DNA of 64,000 nt, taken from positions 1,827,659-1,891,658 of the forward strand of contig CP091278.1 of assembly GCA_021650895.1 (NCBI GenBank), read 5' to 3'. The position numbers were made by a program, and so were the translations under genes. This document shows, piece after piece, positions 16,378 to 25,725 of the stretch. This DNA comes from Candidatus Jettenia sp. GTDB taxonomy: Bacteria; Planctomycetota; Brocadiia; Brocadiales; Brocadiaceae. Within the stretch, counting starts at the first letter, position 1. The number at the start of each line of letters is the position of its first letter. The notes under the pieces were generated by a model that saw only the letters and a list, made by a program, of their open reading frames with translations, was not told the DNA's origin and searched no databases.

Positions 16378-17364
16378 CTATACCCATGAGGTAAATACCA
16401 CCGGATTTACACAATTTTCAGGCTTCCGCTTACTTAATACTGTAGTGATACTCTCAGCAGCCATGATAGACATCCTAGTACGTGTCTCTATGGTAGCGCT
16501 CCCAAGATGAGGCGCAAGTACAACATTGTCTAGCTCTGCTAAACCTGGCTTCAATTTTGGCTCATCCTCATAGACATCTAACCCTGCTCCTGCAATTTGC
16601 CTATTCCTTAACGCACTTACTAACGCTACTTCGTCAATGACTGCCCCACGCGCCGTATTAATAAGATACGCTGTTTTCTTCATCAGAGAAAATTCTTTTG
16701 CGCTCATGAGGTGTTTCGTTTTCTCAGAAAGAGGGGTGTGGATAGAAATGAAATCAGATTCCCGTAATAACGTCTCTAATTCTACTCTTTTAGCGCCAAA
16801 GTTTTCCTCCAAGAGAGCATTTCTGTTCCTTTGTGTCGTGTAAAGGATCTTCATATTCCATCCTCGCGACCTCATTGCCATAGCCGCCCCAATTCTGCCT
16901 GCTCCGATAATACCAAGGGTCTTTCCTGTAATATCACCACCCAGCAGAAACATAGGCGCCCAACCGGTAAATTTACCGGCACGGGTAAGTTTATCACCTT
17001 CGATAATCCTCCGGGTAACGGAAAAAAGCAATGCCCAGGCCATATCGGCCGTGCTATCTGTCAATACGCCCGGCGTATTCGTTACCACAATGCCCTTCTC
17101 AGTAGCAGCATTGATATCGATATTATCATATCCCACGGCATAATTGGCAATAACTTTCAGCCCTTTTGCCTCATGTATCAAATGTGCATCTATCTTATCT
17201 GAAAGCATTGTAAGTATTGCATCCCTGCCTTTTACCTGTTTTAGAAGCTCATAATAGGTTAACGGCCTGTCATAGGGATTCATTTCTACTGTTTGGCAAA
17301 ACTTCTTTAATAAGGTAATACCCTCTTCAGGAATTTGTCGGGTAATGAAAGCATTCAACGACAT
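16378..17364 (-). CDS. D-2-hydroxyacid dehydrogenase (glyoxylate/hydroxypyruvate reductase type)
   Basis: 328 residues from the ATG at 17364, chosen because AGGGGA lies just upstream; the open frame extends 17 codons further without support. A cytoplasmic NAD(P)H-dependent reductase of 2-oxoacids. Visible are the Rossmann motif GIIGAGRIGAAMA, ADMAWALLFS, GGDITGKTLG, the arginine motif NTARGAVID, the Glu in DVYEDEP, and the catalytic His in APHLGSAT. The MFLLGGDITGKTLG stretch is typical of glyoxylate reductases, but substrate prediction inside this family is uncertain. Confidence 0.88.
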   Translation of the reverse strand: MSLNAFITRQIPEEGITLLKKFCQTVEMNPYDRPLTYYELLKQVKGRDAILTMLSDKIDAHLIHEAKGLKVIANYAVGYDNIDINAATEKGIVVTNTPGVLTDSTADMAWALLFSVTRRIIEGDKLTRAGKFTGWAPMFLLGGDITGKTLGIIGAGRIGAAMAMRSRGWNMKILYTTQRNRNALLEENFGAKRVELETLLRESDFISIHTPLSEKTKHLMSAKEFSLMKKTAYLINTARGAVIDEVALVSALRNRQIAGAGLDVYEDEPKLKPGLAELDNVVLAPHLGSATIETRTRMSIMAAESITTVLSKRKPENCVNPVVFTSWV

Positions 17365-17458
17365 CGTTTTTCCCCTTTTGCCTGTTTTTTCTATAGATAC
17401 CTTAAAGAGAAACACTCCTGGTTGTTGTTCTCTTACTCTGTAGTTATATAGATCATAA

Positions 17459-17566
17459 TGTAGGGCGAGGCTTTAGCCTTGCCAGGCAACCCTGAAGGGT
17501 TTGCCCTACGGAATTGAAATTCCTCAACGTTAAACGAGGATATACCATAAATTCTGATAAAGTTAT
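17459..17566 (+). repeat. Dispersed two-hairpin repeat (copy 2 of 3)
   Basis: GTAGGGCGAGGCTTTAGCC...GCAACCCTGAAGGGTTTGCCCTACG, then a tail with AACGAGGATATACCATAA as in copy 1. The outer ends GTAGGGC/GCCCTAC are inverted repeats. It lies in the upstream region of the hydroxyacid dehydrogenase. Confidence 0.75.
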
Positions 17567-17648
17567 CTATGTGGATTATATTTAGCTTGAACTATCTCAA
17601 TTATTTTTTATCCAGTTTTCTCGTCGCATGCATAGCATTTGGCATGAA

Positions 17649-18284
17649 TTATTTACAATACTCTTTATATAAAATCATATAGTTTAGAATTAATTTCGTT
17701 GCCTCAGGGCGTAAATCCTGTTTAAGATTCTTATTCCTTAAGACCCTTTCTGTAAGTTTCCACACTTCGCACCAATCTTTATCAAGCATCGTTTGTGCTT
17801 TTGCAAGGGCCAAAATAATCGAAACAGTAAAACTATCCTTCTTCATCTCGTACGCCTCCTCAAGTAACGGTATGGCAATTTCCGGATGAAAATAGTTATC
17901 TATTACCATAAGATAACCAAGGCAAAATATTTCGTCTGCGCTGAGGAAATCAGTGTCCAGTTCTGTAAACGGTACATGGTATAATAATGACAGATAATAC
18001 ATATAAAACTCCGCATTGTTCTTTCCTTCAAACTTCCACGAGAGGGCATTAATTACCGCAGCCTTAACATCTATAGGATTCTCCGGGGACGATAGAAATT
18101 CCGCAATTTCTATACCCATCACACCTTCTAAATGCGCCCTTTGAACCATTTTGACATCCAGATAAGGTTCATAAAAACTGGTAGATGTAATTGGTGAATC
18201 TGCATGGCTGGTTGACGAAAATATACTTGAAAAGATAAACGACAATTTTAACAAGAGAACGAGCAATAATTTCTTTTTCATCAT
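17649..18284 (-). CDS. Exported hypothetical protein
   Basis: 211 residues. A clear signal peptide (MMKKKLLLVLLLKLSF...SHA, cleavage expected near residue 28) and a helical mature part with LPLL-like and ALAKAQ segments resembling irregular TPR-type helices. No catalytic motif or family recognised. It has a single-gene setting between the hydroxyacid dehydrogenase and the fatty-acid hydroxylase. Confidence 0.7.
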   Translation of the reverse strand: MMKKKLLLVLLLKLSFIFSSIFSSTSHADSPITSTSFYEPYLDVKMVQRAHLEGVMGIEIAEFLSSPENPIDVKAAVINALSWKFEGKNNAEFYMYYLSLLYHVPFTELDTDFLSADEIFCLGYLMVIDNYFHPEIAIPLLEEAYEMKKDSFTVSIILALAKAQTMLDKDWCEVWKLTERVLRNKNLKQDLRPEATKLILNYMILYKEYCK

Positions 18285-18416
18285 TAAAATCCTTTTCTTC
18301 TGAGATGATACCCTATATCTGGATTATCCAAAAATTTCAAACAACTATTTTAACCTTTCTGTTTTACGCAATAAAGAGATATCTGTTTTTTTGCTAGGCT
18401 GATGCAGATTGAATCT

Positions 18417-19175
18417 TCAACCTTTTTTATAACGGAAAGGTTCAATAAACGGTGTCTTAAGCATGCCCCAAGTTGTTTGCCATTCATCTGCATCATAGGC
18501 ATTAAGCCCGTAGCGAAGGGTGTGGAAATCCTCCCGTAACCGGAAACTCCCAAAAATACGATCCCAAAAAGAAAAAACACTTGCATAGTCTGAATCAGTC
18601 TCTGGCCTCCACCGCGAATGGTGTACCCTATGCATATTTGGCATGACAATAATAGTTCGGAGATATCGATCCCATCGTTCCGAGATATTGACATTACTAT
18701 GATGGAGTTGGATTATAGGTAATAAGATAATTTCATACAGGATTAATTGCCACAGGCTCATACCAATCAAAGGAACAACGGCAAACCTCAAAAGAGACGA
18801 GAATATCATTTCTCCTGTATGGAACCGCAAGGCAGTAGTTACATCCATTTCGTTGTCGCTATGATGCATGCGGTGAAAGCGCCATAAAAAAGGAATGCGA
18901 TGATTGCCAAGATGCCATAGGTACATCCACCCATCCATGAGGACAATAGCCAGTATAGTGCTGAACCAGATGTTCATATCCAAAGAGCGAGTAATTCCCA
19001 GAGAAAGGGATTCTCCCCAATCAAGCACCATAGCGGTCGGTTTCAAAAATAGCAAGCCGAGCACCAACGTATTAATGAATGCAATACTCAGATTACGCCC
19101 CGCATGTTTGATTCTTCCTTTTCTGCCCTTAAAAAAGGGAATCCATATTTCAAGACTCCAGATGAGTAATAACAC
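18417..19175 (-). CDS. Fatty-acid hydroxylase / sterol desaturase superfamily membrane protein
   Basis: 252 residues starting with GTG (19175); a CTG 11 codons upstream is possible. Several membrane segments surround the di-iron histidine motifs HLGNH, HRMHH, LHHSN and HRVHH, the spacing expected for the superfamily. It should hydroxylate or desaturate a lipid using O2 or another oxidant. In an anaerobe with ladderane and hopanoid lipids the substrate is an open question. Confidence 0.85.
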   Translation of the reverse strand: MLLLIWSLEIWIPFFKGRKGRIKHAGRNLSIAFINTLVLGLLFLKPTAMVLDWGESLSLGITRSLDMNIWFSTILAIVLMDGWMYLWHLGNHRIPFLWRFHRMHHSDNEMDVTTALRFHTGEMIFSSLLRFAVVPLIGMSLWQLILYEIILLPIIQLHHSNVNISERWDRYLRTIIVMPNMHRVHHSRWRPETDSDYASVFSFWDRIFGSFRLREDFHTLRYGLNAYDADEWQTTWGMLKTPFIEPFRYKKG

Positions 19176-19237
19176 TCCTATAGTAGCAATTGCCTTTACA
19201 CTATTCAGAATAGCTAACTCCCTCTATTGAGTTTGGA

Positions 19238-19888
19238 TTATTTCGGATATTCCTTTCCTTCAGGAGCAGGCTGCTTCTCCCAGACATCTTCCATCCTGTT
19301 ATATCCCCAGGTATACCTCTCCCTATCGTTTATCTTGTGGATAGAAATGTTGTCTTCATCAACCTCCAGTTCATATCTCGTTCCATTATGCACAAAGAAA
19401 TCCAGATCATACCTGTTATCATCCATCCCTCTAAACTCAGCACAAACAAAATATTTATTATCTTTTGTTTGCGCAAGTCTGTCTTGATGTATCTTTACAA
19501 GATTTAACTCTAACCAGGTATCTGTCTTCTCATCGTAAAATTTAAAGACATCATTCTCGGAACTATCCTGAATATATTTCTCAACAACATTTGCCAAATC
19601 CTCCAGAGTTACTTCTTCGTTAATGCCTGCGACATATTCCGGATGTTGGGGTTCTCTTTCTGCCAGGCGCTCCGTTTTTTCCTCTGCCGTATATTCATTT
19701 TCTTCTCCAGATTCCTCCTCTGGTTCCTCTATAGCCGCCGGACGTTCACTCTCTTCCTCAACACTCTCTTCTTCAAATTCCCTCATACCGGTTGGATGCT
19801 CATGAGCACAGGAAACAATCCCTCCCAGGATAAACAACGAAACGATAACCGTCGCAAGGGTTTTACTTCGCATCATAGGTAAAAGCAT
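19238..19888 (-). CDS. Acidic lipoprotein
   Basis: 216 residues. AAAGGAGG 7 bases upstream supports the start. A hydrophobic signal ends in a lipobox-like GIVSC (about 24-28). Next comes a very acidic low-complexity stretch rich in Glu (about 36-80), then a folded C-terminal part of about 130 residues with alternating strands (FVCAEFRG, YDLDFFV, YELEVDE). It is unlike any family I recognise. It lies 32 bases after the stop of the GlpX-TPR gene on the same strand and may be co-transcribed. Confidence 0.75.
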   Translation of the reverse strand: MLLPMMRSKTLATVIVSLFILGGIVSCAHEHPTGMREFEEESVEEESERPAAIEEPEEESGEENEYTAEEKTERLAEREPQHPEYVAGINEEVTLEDLANVVEKYIQDSSENDVFKFYDEKTDTWLELNLVKIHQDRLAQTKDNKYFVCAEFRGMDDNRYDLDFFVHNGTRYELEVDEDNISIHKINDRERYTWGYNRMEDVWEKQPAPEGKEYPK

Positions 19889-19920
19889 TGTTGTACCTCC
19901 TTTTTGAAAAGTAAATGAAT

Positions 19921-22560
19921 TTATACTGATAATTGAATTTTTTTTAAATATTCAATCCTCTCTGTAGCCTGTTTTATTCTAATGGAAATCAATCCCCGTA
20001 TAGAACCAAATAATTCCTTTGATTGCTGTTCATCTACAATGCACGTATAAGCATCGATCGCCTTGTTATAGTAATCCTCCTGTTCTTTCTCATACAGTAA
20101 GGCTAATTCTTCATAAAGATTCCCGATACGGTACTGCGCATTCACAGGCGTTATCCCTTCGAACTTCTCTATTATCTCGCCAAACTTTACTATTGCTTTT
20201 TTATAATATATTTTTGCACCTTCATCATCGCCAATATCATAGAGTGCAAGACCTACGTAGTGATATGCTTCTGCCAGTGCATATGAGTGTTCCTGCGCTT
20301 CTTTTATATGCCCTTCTTTCAGTTCATCCATCATATTCTCATATCTTCTTTCCATCGCTTCGACAAGACTAATACTCAGAGGAATATGAGCATCTTCCAG
20401 TTCATTTTGGCTTTCTATTCTTATCCGTGGAAGAAGTAATTTTGTGAGGCTTTCCAGACCCAATTCTTGAACATGGTAGAGGTCACTTACGGAATAAAAT
20501 ACCTTCTTTTCCCTTTTATAATTAAGAATACTGTCTATCTCGTCTTGTATCATTCCGAATTCTTTCTTCAGGAATAGAGAAAGTTCATCATCGTTTGCCC
20601 GATTCAACTTCTTCTGTAATCCAAGTAATTTGGTAAGAATGGCTAGTTTATACGAAGGTTTTTCCCCATGTAATACCGTCCTCCTAAGGAAAATAAGCCA
20701 GGGTGCTCTACAAAAGGGCTTTACATATCCTTCATTCCCATAAAAAACTTCCAGTGCAATTCCCAGCTTATATCGTTCCCAACCTTCTGGTTCTTTATAT
20801 TCATGTTCCTCATATACTCTGTCAATCAGATGAAAATATTCTTCCATCATCCCTTTCATATGGATAGAGTCCACCTTCCGATAAAGTTTCAATTCATGTG
20901 TGCTATATTTCAAAGCCTCTTTATAGTAATTGATAGCTTCCCCATATTGGCGGTAATGGCAATACTTATCACCGAGATATTCATAGAATCTTTTTATCAT
21001 TCTTGCAGATCTGATTCCTACATCATCTTCCTTGCCTAAGCGGTATATCTTTTCAAAATGACTTATTACTGCCTTCGCATCTTGAACAGGCTTATTCGTA
21101 AGATCATCCAGTCCTTCTATATATTCATACAAAAAATCACATTTTTGGGCTAAATCCTTACTTATCCCTCCACACATCCTGGCATTTTGTATACAATCTT
21201 TTGCCCTTTGAAACATGCCAAACTCTGCGTACGCCTCTCCTAACCGGACAAGAATATCTCCAACCGCCTTATCATGTACTTCAGCAAAATGTCTATATTG
21301 TTTCATGTATTTGCTGATTGCTGTTGTATAAATAACGGGTACAATCTCGATCTTTCCAGCATCAATGCGAATCACGTGTACGGTAATTTTTCCTGTTTCA
21401 GGTTCTACCTCCACACCTGGCACCTCTCTTCCATCCGGGAACCTTATCCATGGGGTTTTTTTTATAATACTTGCCGTAAAGACCTTATCCTTACCTCTGG
21501 CTAATACCCTTGAGGATAAGACGGTATCCCACGACATCTCATCTCCTTTTTCCGTGCCGGGTCTGACAATTTTAAAATTCTTTAAAACGTCCACCTCATT
21601 CTTTCTGAAGTGATTCCAGTTATCGATCCTTCCCAATAATTTTCCATCTTGTGCCACATCAGCGGGCAATATTCTCAGGGTCATCTCACCACCTAATTCT
21701 TCAACAATAATGGCACTTAAAATCGCCTCAGGAACTCCGCCCACACCTATGATCAGATCAATTTCATCTCTCGCAGCTGCCAGAGTAGGGGTAAGGTCAT
21801 CATCCTTGACAAGGCTTAATTGAGCGCCATGCTCTTTAATTGTTCTGATAAGCTTCTCATGCCTTAATCTGTCCAGAACAACAATCTCCATTTGCTTGAT
21901 TTCACTACGGATGTTGTGCTCAATAATTTCTTTGCCTTCCCTTTTCAGAATATGTTCAGCCATGAGGTATAAATTTCTTGTAATGCCGTTGATTACACTA
22001 ACACCAGCACCTTTATATTTACTTCCAACGATTGTTTTGACCCCATACATATCGGGAGAGTTGAATAATCCTCCCCTTTCGCTGTATCCAACAGCAAAGA
22101 TTGCCCCTCCTTCGAATTCCTGACTGACCAAACACCGGTCATTTTCAAAGGCACTGAGCACAATATCCGCTTCGTTATCCCCCCACCCGGTAACAGCACC
22201 GAATTCTTCCCCGATATATAACATAGGCATATCCTTTCGCTCACCCTCTGCATTCACCACATAAGCCTTCCACCAGTTGAAACTGTTATAGATATGCCTG
22301 AGCCACCAAATAGCCATGTTGCGCAAACGAAAAATATTAAAACCTTCTCCATTGGTACTGAAATACCGCAGAGACCTTGCAGCAACGATCCCAACAGCAT
22401 GCCGCAACTCGTTTCTGTTTACCAGTTGAAGCCCCTCACCAGATGTCCTTAAGTTATTCCCTTCAGGAATACAGGCATCAAGGATGCACGGATCGCCTAT
22501 CCGCTCTGAATTAAAACTCTCATCCTTTATGAATGGAATACCATTTCTTATTATCTTCAT
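19921..22560 (-). CDS. GlpX-like (class II FBPase) domain fused to TPR repeats; probable pseudoenzyme
   Basis: 879 residues, far longer than GlpX (about 330). The N-terminal 330 residues align with class II fructose-1,6-bisphosphatase: PMLYIGEE, LFNSPDMYGVKTIVG, LDRLRHEKLI, IGVGGVPEA and LGGEM. The family's metal motif DPIEGT is replaced by SAFEND, and the early DKxxAD motif is not present, so sugar-phosphatase activity is doubtful. Residues 330-430 form a linker. About 430-879 are helical TPR-type repeats (EAYAEFGMFQRAKDC, YREAINYYKEALKY-like, EAYHYVGLALYDIGDDEGA). This suggests a scaffold or regulator derived from a metabolic enzyme. No ribosome site is obvious at the ATG. Confidence 0.75.
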   Translation of the reverse strand: MKIIRNGIPFIKDESFNSERIGDPCILDACIPEGNNLRTSGEGLQLVNRNELRHAVGIVAARSLRYFSTNGEGFNIFRLRNMAIWWLRHIYNSFNWWKAYVVNAEGERKDMPMLYIGEEFGAVTGWGDNEADIVLSAFENDRCLVSQEFEGGAIFAVGYSERGGLFNSPDMYGVKTIVGSKYKGAGVSVINGITRNLYLMAEHILKREGKEIIEHNIRSEIKQMEIVVLDRLRHEKLIRTIKEHGAQLSLVKDDDLTPTLAAARDEIDLIIGVGGVPEAILSAIIVEELGGEMTLRILPADVAQDGKLLGRIDNWNHFRKNEVDVLKNFKIVRPGTEKGDEMSWDTVLSSRVLARGKDKVFTASIIKKTPWIRFPDGREVPGVEVEPETGKITVHVIRIDAGKIEIVPVIYTTAISKYMKQYRHFAEVHDKAVGDILVRLGEAYAEFGMFQRAKDCIQNARMCGGISKDLAQKCDFLYEYIEGLDDLTNKPVQDAKAVISHFEKIYRLGKEDDVGIRSARMIKRFYEYLGDKYCHYRQYGEAINYYKEALKYSTHELKLYRKVDSIHMKGMMEEYFHLIDRVYEEHEYKEPEGWERYKLGIALEVFYGNEGYVKPFCRAPWLIFLRRTVLHGEKPSYKLAILTKLLGLQKKLNRANDDELSLFLKKEFGMIQDEIDSILNYKREKKVFYSVSDLYHVQELGLESLTKLLLPRIRIESQNELEDAHIPLSISLVEAMERRYENMMDELKEGHIKEAQEHSYALAEAYHYVGLALYDIGDDEGAKIYYKKAIVKFGEIIEKFEGITPVNAQYRIGNLYEELALLYEKEQEDYYNKAIDAYTCIVDEQQSKELFGSIRGLISIRIKQATERIEYLKKIQLSV

Positions 22561-22950
22561 GTTAATTTATGATATCTGTAATGGCATTGCTTTTACATTA
22601 GCATACGATAAAAATGATCCTTTTTCTGATCCAACCAATATATATTTTGTACAAAATACTATAAATTGTACCAGCTTTATAATTTTGTTTCCAGATTCGT
22701 CACTTCTAAAGCTGCTCTCACTACCTTGCTTCTTTTCCTCTGATAATAAGAAAAGCCAAAAATATCAAAGACCTTTATAATATACCCTCTTATTCTCGTT
22801 TTGCATAATTTTTTTACATTTACATTATCTTTATTATATATTCTTTCCCTTTGTTTATTTTACTATTATAATTGTATTGTCTCACATTTTTCACCATAAT
22901 GTATAAACCATAATAATTAGGCCTCGGCTACTTTTGTTTTTTATGAAACT

Positions 22951-23027
22951 GTAGGGCAAGGCTTTAGCCTTGCTTCCCCGCATGCACATGCATGTGGGAG
23001 AAAGCAACCCTAAAGGGTTGCCCTACG
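22951..23027 (+). repeat. Dispersed two-hairpin repeat (copy 3 of 3)
   Basis: GTAGGGCAAGGCTTTAGCC, a first hairpin GCAAGGC/GCCTTGC, and a second hairpin GCAACCCT-AA-AGGGTTGC ending GCCCTACG. The rest of the gap 22561-23116 shows nothing else. Confidence 0.75.
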
Positions 23028-23116
23028 TAACTTTTATAGCAGTAGCAAGGCGCGCCTTGCCACTACAGAATTGCTTTAAAATTCCTATACATGAAATTAA
23101 TCTTAGAATACCTATT

Positions 23117-24340
23117 ATGATATATGAGAATTTAAAAAAAATTGATGTAAAACAAAGTAACAGTACCTTAGACGTGCCTATGAAAATTGTGCGATTCAAC
23201 CCTATGCACAGTAAGCTTACCATCCTATACTGGACTGCAGTCTTATTTCCCTTATTTTTGATTACTACCCGTATAACTATCTTTGCATCGACAATCTTAC
23301 AAATCTCAGGTGGAAGTTTTCACAGCATCGCCCTGAAATCCGATGGCACTGTTTTGACCTGGGGACAAAATATGCATGGGCAATTGGGAGATGGGACAAA
23401 CACAGACAGGAAAATACCCGTACAAGTAAAAGGTCTGAAAAATGTAACCGCTATTGCCGGAGGGGCATGGCACAGCGTTGCTTTAACATCAGATGGCACT
23501 GTATGGACTTGGGGAAGCAACTGGGCTGGACAACTGGGAGATGGTACAACAAAAAGCAGGAACGAGCCTGTTCAGGTAAACAATCTTAAGAATATTACTG
23601 CAATTGCCAGTAAAGGACTGCATAATCTTGCTCTGAAATCAGATGGTACAGTCTGGACATGGGGGCGGAATATCTACGGTCAATTAGGTGATGGAACTAC
23701 AACAGATAGAAACACACCTGTACAGACAAGAAGTCTGAACAATATAATCTCCATTGCCGGAGGGGGATATCACAGCCTTGCACAAAAGGCGGATGGCACA
23801 ATCTGGACCTGGGGATTGAATCAATATGGACAACTGGGAGACGGAACTATTACCAACAGGACAATTCCCGTTTTGGTGAATGGAATTAAAGACGTCAGCA
23901 TGATCCATTGCGGGGGAGATCATAGCATTGTTCTGAAGAATAACGGTACCATTTGGATATGGGGATTTAATCAACACGGCCAGCTGGGGGATAGGTCAAC
24001 TGATAACAGAAGTACCCCGGTTCCTATAGGCGATCTTAAAAACATCATGGCAATTGACGGTGGAGGAGACCACAGCCTTATCCTTAAATCAGATGGTACG
24101 GTCTGGGCGTGGGGGAATAACGAGAATGGCCAATTGGGAGATGGTACTACCATGAGCAGAGCTACCCCCGTCCAGGTAAGCACATTGAACAATATTACTG
24201 CTATTGCCAGTGGGGAACAGCACAGTATTGCCCTGAAGTCAGATGGTGCCATATGGGCATGGGGATCAAATAGAAATGGTCAATTGGGGGACGGATCTAT
24301 CTCAAATAGAAGTACTCCGGTTTCTGTAAAAATTAAGTAA
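23117..24340 (+). CDS. Secreted or membrane-anchored RCC1-type seven-bladed propeller
   Basis: About 407 residues from the ATG at 23117; ATGs at 23180 and 23204 are alternatives. The frame is open back to 22970, but that part lies in a dispersed repeat and is unlikely to be coding. A hydrophobic segment (LYWTAVLFPLFLI) near the N-terminus is a signal or anchor. Then come seven repeats of about 50 residues, each with HS-(I/L)-AL-K-SDGT-V-TWG-x-N-xxGQLGD, which together make one full RCC1/BLIP-II-type propeller. The role is probably protein binding in the envelope, with no catalytic motif. No ribosome site was seen for any of the starts. Confidence 0.82.
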   Translation: MIYENLKKIDVKQSNSTLDVPMKIVRFNPMHSKLTILYWTAVLFPLFLITTRITIFASTILQISGGSFHSIALKSDGTVLTWGQNMHGQLGDGTNTDRKIPVQVKGLKNVTAIAGGAWHSVALTSDGTVWTWGSNWAGQLGDGTTKSRNEPVQVNNLKNITAIASKGLHNLALKSDGTVWTWGRNIYGQLGDGTTTDRNTPVQTRSLNNIISIAGGGYHSLAQKADGTIWTWGLNQYGQLGDGTITNRTIPVLVNGIKDVSMIHCGGDHSIVLKNNGTIWIWGFNQHGQLGDRSTDNRSTPVPIGDLKNIMAIDGGGDHSLILKSDGTVWAWGNNENGQLGDGTTMSRATPVQVSTLNNITAIASGEQHSIALKSDGAIWAWGSNRNGQLGDGSISNRSTPVSVKIK

Positions 24341-25725
24341 AGAAAAGCAGCAACACAATTTACCATTTACCATACACGTGCTTATCTTTATCCTGAATTT
24401 CCTAAAACATACCTTATTTTATGCTCCGTACGGATCAATTTTCAAAACGGAAAAATAATATCATTGGGTAAAGAAATGGACTGCATAGCCTTTACCTCTA
24501 CACGATAACTATCCATGTCAATCGTTTCGAGAATCCCCTTCGAGGGGTCTTCTCCTATCGGCGCTGGCAACTTGGAAATTAAAAAATTTAGGAATATGGA
24601 TAGCTTTTCCCATTCGGCATTCGTGTAAGGTAAAATGGAAGCGAGAAAACCATAGGTACGGACAAATGCCTTTGCCTTCCCTTTGAAATCGACCTGTCCG
24701 TCTTCATCAAGATCGGACTTATAAGTAACTACACATGTATCGAGTATTGGGTCTATCTGATCACGATCAGCGCCATTGAGATACCGTGAAACCAATTCCT
24801 CGATCTGACCATTTCCATATACTTGATAACCGTCCAGATCTGCTTTTAAATCGTGAAGTTTATTGGGATCTATCTCTTCACTGAGTATCGTAGTACGATA
24901 GTAATCGGCAAAGGCAGCCTGTATCGTGCTGACATCGTTCATAAAATCGAGTACAAAGGTATCATATTTTTTGGGGTGTGCACGGTTTAACCGTGAAAGT
25001 GTCTGTACTGCCTTTATTTCTGAAAGTTGTTTATCCACATACATTGTGTGTAACAAGGGCTCATCATAACCCGTCTGAAATTTATCTGCTACTATGAGAA
25101 AGCGATAAGGGTCTTCCTGTTTTTGACGAATTGCATGGTCGTGTGATTCTACATATCGGCGAAGTTTCTTTTTGGCCCTCTTTGTATCAAATTCCGGGTC
25201 ATCTTCAACGGTCTTCATCAGACGGTAATAGCTGTCCACCGAGGTATAACTTTTCAGTACATCGAGAATAAAGCCTTCCTGAATCGCCTGTTTCATGGTG
25301 TAGCAATGGAAAGGGTGGTGTTTGACTTTATCGCCTTCGCGATACGGTTCGCCAAAAATTTCCAGGGTTTTATTTTTAGGAGTTGCGGTAAAGGCGAAAT
25401 AACTCGCATTGGAGAGCATCTTTCTCGATTCAATAATAATGAGTTCTTCAAAAATGGTACCCATCGAATGGTTATCAAGGGCTGGTAACTTGACATTCCC
25501 GTCCGAATCACAAACAGGATTTGAACTAAGATTGATAGTGGTATCAAGAAACTTTTCAATAACATGCCCAAGAATATCTACTTCGACCATAGTAGTATAC
25601 TGTCAATATAATTCATGATAATACGGTTCAACTGCATGGGGCTGTGTCATTGCGAGGGTATTGTCCGAAGCAATCCCCCTGGACATTTCAAAAGAGATTG
25701 CTTCGGGAAAATACCCCTCGCAATG

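Noticed and set aside
22970-23116. N-terminal extension of the RCC1 propeller gene
   Set aside because: It starts at TTG inside a dispersed repeat and gives no signal peptide at the N-terminus.
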